A stretch of DNA of 64,000 nt from Diadema setosum (taxonomy: Eukaryota > Echinodermata > Echinoidea > Diadematoida > Diadematidae), in contig NC_092685.1 of NCBI RefSeq assembly GCF_964275005.1, positions 14,516,571-14,580,570 of the forward strand. Direction: 5' to 3'. Under the pieces are notes generated by a model. It did no database searches. It was given only the letters and a program-made list of their open reading frames with translations, and had not been told where the DNA came from. Position numbers and translations under genes: made by a program. Of this stretch, positions 49,045 through 59,255 are shown in pieces (the stretch's first letter is position 1; each line of letters starts with the position of its first letter).

Positions 49045-49510
49045 TCTACTATACCTTAGCCTTTTGACAAGGCCCTCTCCCTGTATGGTGAAGAGAGCCC
49101 AGCTGTGTGGGGTTGTGCGAGAGCCTGAGATCTGCTTCGCATCCTTTTGTTAGCCCTTTGAATTTACCGACTTTTGCTCTTCAATTTCGTAAGCAAAATT
49201 TGACCAATCAGTGTGTCTGTCTGCCCGAGCCCGATTTGCATACGGCGAATGCACGCCACAGATCCCCAAGAATGGTCAGTGATGCATGCGAATTAACAGG
49301 CATGACAACACCAAGACGGAGGATGTGGGGAGCACGCCTTTCCATTGGTTGACCGGAACCCATTAATATGAATATTCAGTAGATTCGTGTGTTATGAATA
49401 ATAATGTGTGAAGCAGATCTCAAAAGGCCCTCGCGCTGTCGCGCTCCGCTGGGCTCACTTCGCTCACCCATTACAGTGAGAGGGCCTTGACAAAATGCTA
49501 ACTATACCTG
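49045..49510. mobile_element. Inverted-repeat DNA element, about 465 bp
   Basis: The left end ACTATACCTTAGCCTTTT then GACAAGGCCCTCTCCCTGT is mirrored at the right end (ACAGTGAGAGGGCCTTGAC then AAAATGCTAACTATACC). Inside, GAGATCTGCTTCGCAT is mirrored by GTGAAGCAGATCTC, giving nested sub-terminal inverted repeats. The interior is GC-richer than the surroundings and holds an 81-codon plus-strand frame without recognisable similarity. It is most likely a non-autonomous DNA transposon. Confidence 0.75.
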
Positions 49511-50019
49511 TGCCTCCCTGTTTCCAGGCCAGGCCAGGCGGGAATTTTGATGCAATATAGACCCCCAGATCAGAGGGAACCTAGATACTGAGGGTGTGAC
49601 CAAGGAGGAGTACCTCCTTGGTGTGACTAGGGCACACGCCATATCACAGACTCCAAGGTCTCTCTCTGGCTGTCTCACTCATGAGAAAAAAAAAAATCAT
49701 AGGCTACTAGTATTTAACCCCTTCAACTCTACTCCTCATCAAATCACCATTTAGAGGTCTAAATGCAGCATAGCTTGCCGGCAGTAATGAATGCGATAAC
49801 AGGTAGTTGCCATGATTTTCCAATCTCTGCGCTCTGAGGAACACAGTGATGGCAAAAAACAACAAAAACAGACTCCCCGTGATTAGAAGCGTGTGAACCA
49901 GACTTGAATTGACAGAGCTCTCATGTACTGATATGACAGATGGGCTTTAAAGGTCGGACCATCACAATCTTAGACTTTGTGCTCTCGTGTGCATATAAAC
50001 TAAGGGCAAAGTCTGAAAT

Positions 50020-50406
50020 TAAAGGGTGTGTACAGTTCTGGTCGAGGTGAGGATTTAGCTTTTAACGTTTTGCGAGATATTCAGAAACTACTCTATGAGA
50101 TGGCAAAAAGCATGCAATTCTAAGGGGTATCAAACGTTTATTTGATGAAAATCGGTTTTGAAATGGCTGAGATATCCAAAAACAAGGTGAAACAAAGAGA
50201 TCCTAATAAAGTTGTGGCCTGTCGCCTTTTATTATTAGCACTTTTTTGAATATCTCAGCCATTTGAAAACCAATTTTCATCAAATAAATGTTTAATCCTT
50301 CTTAAAATTACATGCTCTTTCATATTTCATAAGAGGTTTCTCATTATCTCACTTAAGAATGTTCAAAACATGAATCCCCACCTCAACCAGTACTGTACAG
50401 TCCCTT
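50020..50406. mobile_element. Fold-back element, family F1, copy 3
   Basis: The outer ends are AAAGGGTGTGTACAGTTCTGG and, at the right, CAGTACTGTACAGTCCCTTT. The internal arms hold TGAAATGGCTGAGATATCC and its inverse ATATCTCAGCCATTTGAAAA. Centre near GTCGCCTTTTATTATTAGCA. It is a complete copy by comparison with 18613-19026. Confidence 0.85.
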
Positions 50407-50651
50407 TACTTCCCTGTAATATACAATATTATACATGTGTGTGTGTGTTTTGCAGATGGCCACACCCTGTATGAATGCTTATCCTAATCTAAGATAATTT
50501 TATCAACCATATTAGCTAGCATTTCTCCCGAAACCAAACCATACAATTTCATTGACAAAGCATAATAATTGCCTACTGTTATGTCAGAATAGGTAAACTA
50601 CAAACTGGCCAATGAATCACTCTTGTGCTGAAAGAAAGTTCTCAAGCAGGT

Positions 50652-51736
50652 TTAAAGGGAAAGTCTAAGTTTCAGCTAAAATGGGACTTCAGGTTTCAAA
50701 CGTTCGTCTGTTGAGATGAGAAGCCTCTTATGAATTATGGAAGAGCATATGTGACCCGCTACAACAAAAGGATCCTAAAGTCGCTGACGGCTGAGCTGAG
50801 AAAATCAAGTTTGAAGTCACATCATCAAAATTGGTCAAAACAATCGGATTTCTGTTTTTGGCATAATTCTGTAGTGTAATGTTTTGTCTATCATCTGCCG
50901 AAATTTTGAAGCTAAATGATCAAAGGAAAGGCAGGAAATCAGACGTTTTTCTTCGCCATGATTTTCCGACTTTCAACATAACAGAAACGTGTCTGAAGAT
51001 TTGGATTTAGCGCCGCAGCTAGACTCCACCCCTAGCAACGAGGGAGTGATCTTATTGGTCAGTGCGTGGCATCCTGATTACTGATTGGTTGTGGGTAGAC
51101 CGTTGGCGCTAAGCTTGAATGAACATGGCGGAGGTCGCTAGGAGCATACCTTCTATTGTCAAGCGGTGAAAACTGTCTCGCCTCCCCTTGATCATGATAG
51201 CATCGGAAGGAAAACTTTGAAGGCGTTTTTCTCGAAACTCTGATTTCCATAACCATTTGACATGCGCTAATAAAATCATCTATATATCCACAACCAAGTA
51301 CTTCTATGAGTTGTGTTATGTATGAAATTAAAGTAGAAGAGTAAGGGAATAATGTCATGCCATTTTCAGAAAACTGTCCTCCGACGACTTTTGGATCCTT
51401 TTGTTGTAGCGGGTCACATATAATTCTAAGAGGAATTCACAGTTTATTTGATGAAAATTGGTTTTGAAATGGCTGAGATATACGAAACAAAGGGATCTTA
51501 ATAAAAGGTGGGACCTGCCTTTAATTAGGATCACTTTGTTTTACTTTGTTATTTCAATATAATCTCAGCTTTTTAAAAATATAATCTCAGCTATTTCAAG
51601 ACCGATATTCATCAAATAAACTTTGAATTGCTCTTAGAGTTGTATGCTCTGTAAACACTTCATTAAGCAATTTCGTAAGTATCTTGCAAAAAATTAAAGG
51701 CTGAATAATCACCAGTACCGTACTATCGCTTTAAGT
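50652..51736. mobile_element. Fold-back element, family F1, copy 4, split by a nested transposon
   Basis: The left part (50652-50750) carries TTAAAGGGAAAGTCTAAG and GATGAGAAGCCTCTTATG. The element resumes at 51418 with TAATTCTAAGAGGAATTCAC and the inner arms GAAATGGCTGAGATAT and ATAATCTCAGC. Removing 50751-51417 and one flank copy restores the uninterrupted order seen in copies 1-3. The right arm shows a small internal duplication (TATAATCTCAGCT occurs twice near 51558 and 51581). Confidence 0.82.
50751..51417. mobile_element. 667-bp terminal-inverted-repeat transposon nested in the fold-back element
   Basis: The left end GTGACCCGCTACAACAAAAG (then GATCCTAAAGTCG) and the right end, reverse complement GTGACCCGCTACAACAAAAG (then GATCCAAAAGTCG), match over about 32 bp with one mismatch. 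ATAT (or TA, if the ends are taken as TGTGACCC) is duplicated at both borders. Sister fold-back copies show the single, uninterrupted target CATATAATTC. It encodes no transposase; the longest frame, 99 codons antisense, has no recognisable domain. It is a non-autonomous TIR element, superfamily unknown. A TA duplication would suit Tc1/mariner, but a 4-bp one cannot be ruled out. Confidence 0.88.
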
Positions 51737-52707
51737 TTTTTTTTATACCACCGAGAAAAGGCAAAAGCATCACTATACTAGTAATACATACACTCAACAA
51801 CAAAAAAGGCAAGTAAACACTTTTTTCAAATTCATATTTTCCATAAAAGATTTTGATGAATATCAATGTATTATAATATACCATATTAAAGGTAATCTAA
51901 TTAGCTATAAAGCTAGTAGGTTAATACAAAGGGGAAATTTTATGCATTAGTAAGCACACTCGTTTTTTTTGCCTTTAGAGGCACAAAAGTAAGAATTGCA
52001 AAAATTGACATGTCTTTTCTTTGCAAATGCCCTTCAAGATAACAATGACAACAAAAGACTAGTTTAACACAATGAGAGACATGGATGAAAGAGTGAAGAT
52101 ATGTTTCCGTTCTCTTTATAACCTCAAACAAAAGCAAAGTGGGATACCAAAGGGGGAAAATAAGAATCTTCTGTCAACTCAAATGATATAAAGTACCATC
52201 ACAGAATATGTCAGTCATGTTTTTAACTTGTGTGCTACTGTGCAAACCCCTTGTGTACCATATCATTTTCAGACCACAATGCATTGGTACTTTTGGAAAA
52301 CATCCTGTTTTCAAAGCCATGTAACCTTTAAGCATTTATGCCAGAAATGCAGTACAGCAAAATTGCAGAGAAAATTGAAAGCTTTCATGTAATGTAAATT
52401 CTGCGTCAAAGCTGTGTGGCTATTGTTGTTGTTGTTGTTGTTGTTGAAAATGGCCAGTATTCACAACAAATTGGTCTGCCCATGGCTTGTGTTCTTGAGC
52501 AAAATATATGACATTGACAAGCCTGCGAGTGTGGCACACAATTTAAGTGTTAAAAGACTATTCGCGTTATTGTAAAAGAAGACAAAAATTCTCAAGTCTC
52601 CCATAAGCAGTCTTCCTTCCATCTTTTCCAAACACTTCATTTAGTTTGATATCAATGCCATAAACGAGATAAGAAATCATGGATATTTATATGTGTAGTT
52701 TGGTCAA
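51737..52707. other. AT-rich stretch, no gene recognised
   Basis: A GTT trinucleotide run near 52422-52445; otherwise unremarkable. Short frames only. Confidence 0.55.
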
Positions 52708-52800
52708 TTAACCCGTTGAGGACGAGTCCCGAGTATACTCGGGCAGGTGTCTATGGGAAATGCGTGTTGTAGCAAAATCAATCCGTCCTCAACGGGTTAA
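52708..52800. mobile_element. 93-bp TTAA-bounded hairpin MITE, copy 1
   Basis: Ends TTAACCCGTTGAGGACG and CGTCCTCAACGGGTTAA form an almost perfect 17-bp terminal inverted repeat bounded by TTAA. The interior holds a second perfect palindrome, CCCGAGTATACTCGGG. A diverged copy lies at 59164. Confidence 0.85.
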
Positions 52801-54114
52801 ATAATTAATTGGCAACCACACATCTTTCTTTTTTTTGGGGGGGGGGAATACTTTTGTATTTTGACATCTATTTCTATTTATCAGTATTGAATGTATATGC
52901 TATTACGTTGGAGACAAAAAAAAAATGAACTTGAACTTGAACAAAGTCTTGCATTTTCTCTTGAAATAACTTGAAAGAGGATAACTTTTTCATCAATTGC
53001 ATACAAACCTTGTAGAGTTGTAATAGTTCAATGTTGACATACTTAAAGGAAAACAACAATGGTGTTTGAACAATTTCTTTTTGTGACAATGAGTGCACAT
53101 GCATTTACCATACTACAATACAAACCATGACTGTTGGTATTATACAGTGTATATACTTGTCTGTTGAACAACAACACTGACCTTTCCCTTTAAGTTAGAT
53201 AACGCAAGAAAGCAATATGCCTGAGATGTATGGACCTGTCCAAATTGTGACTACCTCCAATGGTTTCCTCTCTGAAGGAGTCATACACTATTTGCCATTG
53301 TTTTCCCATCTCTGGGCCGTTGTGCGTGATATCTGTGGCATTGTGTATCCAGAAGCGGGAACCATTAAGGCCTGAAAATTCTGAGAAATGACCTAATTTA
53401 GCACATGTGATCACTTCAGACCATTTCCTTCACCCGCACTATGTACTTTTTTCCCCTTTTTTTCATTGTCAAAGCAGCATCTTAAAATAACCTTTCATTC
53501 TCTTGTACCTTATTCTATTTCTTTCTTCTTCTTTTTTAGAGAGAGAAAGTGCTATTAAAATATGTCATGTGAGAAAAATATTACCTAAAACACCACTCTC
53601 ATGTTCAATTCACTTTCACAGACCATGTCGCCATCAAGTCAAAAGAAAGATAGAAAGGTCACTTGAATTTGACACTAAATAAGAAAATTATGAGGTTTCA
53701 ATGTTTCAATATTTTCTGGCAAAATGGTATAAATGATCACATAGGTAAAGAAAGTAAAAATACAGTCACTCTTTCAGTTCAATGCAAATCATCACTTTTA
53801 TTTGGCTTTTTTTATACATACAGTTAGTTCAAAAGGAAAAATTAGTTCATTTGCATGGAATCAATAAAGGAATAATCTAGATCTGAAAAGAAAGAGTACT
53901 ATACCATAACCACCAACTTACTTATTTGATTATTCATATTGACTGTTCAATAACTGTTTTGAGAAAATAAGAGGAAATTCACAAATTCATAACTTCCCTG
54001 AGGTTTCATCCAATTTTGATCAAATTTTTATTGTTGTGCTTTTAAAGTTTTACTTTCTCTTTTCAGATGAACTTTTACCTCATCAGAATTTCTCCTTTAA
54101 AGAGGTGCAAAAAT
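52801..54114. other. AT-rich stretch, no gene recognised
   Basis: The 53190-53414 minus frame (74 codons) is not similar to a family I know and has no supporting splice sites that I can confirm. Confidence 0.5.
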
Positions 54115-54189
54115 GAAGAGCTTGCTTCCAAAAGGAGCTAAATCCATTGGAAAGTGATGGATTTAGCGCCTTTTGGAAGCAAGCTCTTC
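54115..54189. repeat. 75-nt near-perfect hairpin (33-bp arms, 9-nt loop)
   Basis: The left arm GAAGAGCTTGCTTCCAAAAG then GAGCTAAATCCAT pairs with the right arm ATGGATTTAGCGCC then TTTTGGAAGCAAGCTCTTC, with one mismatch. Its size resembles a precursor microRNA, but near-perfect pairing is more typical of a tiny fold-back element. The core GGATTTAGCGCC also occurs inside the nested transposon near 51004. Confidence 0.85.
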
Positions 54190-57100
54190 AAATATAGCAT
54201 TGTTGATTTTTTTTTAAAGGAAAGGTGCAACAAAAAGTTTAATGACCACATAAAAAATACATATTTTCAAGTAAAATTTTATGTATAAGCCAATGGGAGA
54301 GGTGGATGGTAATGACATCATCAAATACTCTTACTAATTTGAAGTTGTTACTTGAGACTAATGTCTTCTGTGCAAACATGAGAATCTTTAAAATTCCATA
54401 ACTTTAAAGTTTGCTGTCAAAATTTGGTTCAAGCTTTTTAATGTGCTGTTATAGCTGCTGAATTCGGGTAAATATGCACAAGGAGCAGCATTTCACAACA
54501 AACAACAAGAACAACAATGCCAATAACAACAACAACAGCAACAACAAATAGGTATTAATAATACAACAAACCTTCTTTTAACCATAAAAGACAACACATT
54601 CATTTTTCAAGCATGCAGCTGAACATTAACTGGATTAACTCTATGAAAAATGAACGAAAAAACAAAATGGTTTGTCACAGCTTCATCAGAGTTCACTGAC
54701 ACTTACAAAATTCAGCGCAAATTCTTTTCTTCTGAAGCATTTTTAGACACTCCTCCGGCCTACAATCATTAGGTTCCTTCAATGGTTGATGTTCAATTTC
54801 TTGAAACCTGCTGGCATAAGTAATTTTGTCTGACACAGCATTAAGTCATCATTCCATATCCAAATTAGTTTCATTTCTGCCTAATCTGTGTGTTCTTCTT
54901 TCCATTGTTGATGTTGTTGTTTTTGAAGAATTTGCATCGATCAAAACAGTCAAACAAGAGACAAAAGGCATTAGTCTTGCAACAGTCAGCATCAACTACA
55001 CGTATGACAAATACTCATTACAGGGAACTTATTACCTCATCACACTTTGTGAGATTTGAAAACAGCACTGGCAGAATGGACTCGCATGACTAACTGAAAG
55101 CGCCTTATCAGGGGATGTCCATTGTACGATAAAAACTTTGCTTACACTTCGGCAAAACAATGAATCCAGGATGGAAACATCTGTCCTACTTTTTCCTATA
55201 CCCTCTCTCTCTCTCTCTCTTCTATTCCTTCTCTTACAACCAGAACTTATCAGTGGTGCGTACAAAAATTGGCACGCCGTGATGTCACAATGTGGTCGAT
55301 ATCCCATCAGTCAAAATCACAGCCGCTTCCTTTTTTCAGTCCAAGGACATAGTCCACTGTCATAATCAAAGAGATTTTCTTCTCAATGTTGAGAAAGATA
55401 GAGAGAGAGAAAAAAAAAAAAGAAAGATAGGGAGATAGATCCAGGATCTCATGTTGGCTCAATGCCAAATAACTCTCTAAAAAATCTCAAGCAAAAACAA
55501 TAACCACCAAAAAATGACATGAAATATCAGCTGAGAATTTGGAGGAAGCTTGTGGCAAGATTTTGCCTTTGAGGCCGCACCTCCCTCTCTCTCCCCTTCA
55601 CCCCCCTCCCTCCATCCCTCCCCTGCTGCCACCCTGGAGGATCCTCTGTCTTTGTGGTGGAAGAGACAGCCAGGGAAATTCTGAGTGTTTTAAAAGAGAG
55701 GGGGGATCGCAAAGTGACAGAGGATTACTGGGCACCAATGTCAAGGCTTATGCCACTACAGTACATTGCCGACAATAAAAAAAACAAACAAACAAACAGT
55801 ATGGCATCTCTGCCTATATCATCTAAACATGGACCAATGTGGCGGGGAAAGTTAAGATTTCTTTTTATGTCTGTGAGTCTGGAGTGACAAAGCTATGGTT
55901 AAAAATGCTGTATATGTCTTTTGGGTATTTTCCTTTTCATCATTTGATATATGCCACAGTTACAACATTTTGTCATGTTGCATATTTCCATTAAAAAGAT
56001 CATAATGAAATATACATTTGTAAACATTGTAGAATAAACAAACACTGGACTGTGAAAAAATTATAAATATTTCTATCTGCTCCAATGCATTATCTGCTGA
56101 CCAGCATGTCCAGCTTCTCAGTGACTGATCGGATGATTTGATTACACAATCATATCGAGAAGAAAAGACCTTCTTTGACTAGGAATTAATATCAACAGTG
56201 CATACAAATTCAGTACAGTGGTGGCATGTATGATTTGTCAGTTCACATGCCCTCCCACATCTTTGCTGTAGCCTCACAGAACTAAATCTGGCTCATTAAT
56301 CACGCGTGCGCACCCGGGGCGGGCAGATTGGCATTAGCATTTGTCAATGACGGCTCCGTTCGGCGGGGCTGATCCCTGGAATAGACGCGTGTCATGGTCA
56401 CGGCCGCACACTTTCGCTCAAGGCTGACTGCACCAGTCTGGCGTCCCAAGAGTAACGCTTTTACCGGCAACCAGAGAACAATCATGTCACACATACATGC
56501 ATGATCTGCAAGACATCATGCAGTCGTGAGTTGACCAAACTTTTGCGGGTTTTAGCATCCCTCACAAAAAAAAACCCCAACAACAACAAATAACCCCATC
56601 AAGCTGAATGTTCACACTTTTCACAAAATCGATAAGAAGAAAAAAAAAATGATCCCCGGGATAGGAGTGGGCTGAACTGCATCAAAAATTGAGTAGATTA
56701 TGCCAATAACATCAATAGTGTATTTTTTTGTGTCCAAAAATAGCAGAAAAAGGCACTCAAGACATAAAAGAATGAAAGTTCATTCTGCTCTATCAAAGTT
56801 GTGATAATGTCAACGTTATTTAAACAACTGTCAATCAAGTGCCAATGTGACTTCATTCACACTGACTTCTGACACTCATTCTTGGTCTCCCCCCCCCCCC
56901 CCTTTTTTTCTGGGATTAGTCATACCTACTTTGGACATTGTATCAATATAGGTGTAGGCATCCTCATAAGGTCATGGAGAGTCACAGTGACTTTCAGCAT
57001 TTGTGCATGTTATAACACATTGAATGGATTGCTAGCTGCAATACTTAAAAACCTGTTTAAAATCAAATCAGGATATCTCTGCTATATCAATCTTTACTTT

Positions 57101-59163
57101 TCTGAATATATGTTTGAGTTTACTTGATAAGTCTTGAATGGTACATTTCCAAAGAACTTTCTCTTTTTACTTATTTGAGTTACAGATAGTATGAGTTGCT
57201 GTACAAACTCAAGTTTGAAAATTACTACATTTTTTTCACTTTATCTCCATTTTAGTTCTCAACAGATGAATGACAGTTCGTGCAATTACACTTGAACTCT
57301 TTCAAAGATCAATGCAGGGGACCATTAGCAAAGTTATTAATTATCTGCAATTATTTGTACAATGTCAACGACAAGATGAAATCATCAATAACACTGTATT
57401 TGTGATCTCATTGTGCATACAATAGCGAAAAAGAATTAAACTTTAGACTAGAATTTGATCTAAGCATTGAAACTGACTTCATCTGGCTCAGAAAAAAACA
57501 ACAACAAAACTTCACATCTTTACAAGCTGTTTGTTTCTAGAATACAAGTGTAGATCATTTTCTTTGTGTGTCGAAAGCATGAGTAATGATTGCTTGATTG
57601 ACAAACACTCAATTGCTTTCTGCAAGTAGAAGTTGTTTAATATCTGTGGCTAGATTGAGCTGATACATTCCGAACACATTCTGAATATTACAGCAGTTGG
57701 GAGAGGGGTGGGGAAAGTCACAGGTTTAAGAAATGGAAGGTTAATCAGGAAAATAACTACGCTGGTTCTTAAAGTAGAAGATGAAATTTAGTGTATATAT
57801 AAGGCAGCATGAAACAGCATAGGACTGTTGAATAAATATACATTTCAAATTTTGTTTGCTTTTGGGTTTTTTTTTTTCAATGTCAAATCTTCACAGCTAA
57901 TTGGGGTGTTTTTATTACCTTTACAGAGAATGTTTGATGAGCTTTTATTGACAGCCTGAGCTCCATGTATCACTGTCACATCAAATGTCTGCACACTGTA
58001 TATTGCTACTGCATTTTTTTTTTGGGTAAAAACAAACAAACAAACAAACACTATTTTTATCTTTCCTGCAATAGACACATCTAGCAACAAAATTTGGGGG
58101 AAAACAGTATTTTCCAAAAACTTGCAGTATTTTTGGCCAAAAAGTACAAAATAATAAAAAAAAAAAAGTAACAGCTGGCATCTCTGCCAAGTCTTTCTCC
58201 TGGATGGTGCCTGGGGAAGACAGTTTGTAGAATGTCATGGTCATTGAGCGAGTACAAGGACAAATTTTTGAATGAAACCTTGGATCATGTGAACATTTTA
58301 TGTCCCATCGAGGGCATTGACAGTCACCCCTGACATTCAGCTACAGGTGAAGAGGCATGTTTACATCTGAACATGTCTCTCTTGGCCCCCGAGACTGACA
58401 GATATAGATAGATTGACAGAAATAGATAACAGATATATAGAAAAATAGATAGAATAGATAGATAAATGGATAGATAATAGATGAATATAGCTACAGATAG
58501 ATAGATAGATGGCTGAATAGACAGAGGGTTGGCACAACAGTAAAATCACAAAAATATAGTCTTGCTGTATCGTAAACAGCATACTGAAATCAGAATGCTT
58601 CCTTTTTATCATTACTTTATGAAGTTCAGTTTGATTTTATTCTGGAATTGATTCAAATCTTTGCTCCTCATATTCTGTCATTAATTGTTGAAATGTATTA
58701 CACATAAGACTTCATTTAGTCATTTACAGAAAATCTTACGTAATGTCTTTTTTTCCCCCAGCTTACACTGAGATATTGACAGCCCTTTTACTACCTATTA
58801 CTATTACTACCTTTCTTTGACACGAACACATTCAATTCCTTTCCTTCGCTTCGGAAAACTGAAACCTGTTTTGCAACTCTATTTTCAAATTGTCTTGACC
58901 TAAAATGCCAACTCCGCTCAGCAATCACGGAACTTGGGTGAGAACAGACAATCCATCATGGAATTAGACACTCTGAATCTAGAAATACTCACCACAGGCA
59001 AGGATATTCTACACAAGGCACATTTGTTGCACCAATGGCTTGTTATTTATTATCATCAGGTTTTCGGTGTCTCCTTTTTTTTCCCCCCTGAATGTGCAGT
59101 TTGCATTTTTTTCCATCTTCTTTTTGGCAAAGAAGCCAATCCCATTCACTCTCAAAGGATCCA
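54190..59163. other. Non-coding stretch, no gene recognised
   Basis: Contains CAA-type trinucleotide runs near 54496-54547, pyrimidine-rich runs at 55203-55220 and 55575-55625, and a GC-richer island at 56300-56470 rich in CG dinucleotides. A C run lies at about 56889-56901 and GATA-like repeats at 58400-58510. No exon could be assigned. Confidence 0.5.
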
Positions 59164-59255
59164 TTACGCCGTTGAGGACGAGTCCCAAGTATACTAGGGC
59201 AATTGTCTATGGGAGATGCGTGTTGTAGCAAAATCAGTCCATCCTCAACGGGTAA
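59164..59255. mobile_element. Hairpin MITE, copy 2 of the 93-bp TTAA family
   Basis: GCCGTTGAGGACGAGTCCC at the left and CATCCTCAACGGGTAA at the right, with the shared interior TGTCTATGGGAGATGCGTGT and TTGTAGCAAAATCAGTCC. It is about 90% like the copy at 52708. Its inner palindrome has decayed (CCCAAGTATACTAGGG). Confidence 0.82.

Noticed and set aside
53190..53414. 74-codon minus-strand frame
   Set aside because: Composition looks protein-like, but I could not confirm flanking splice sites or a family.
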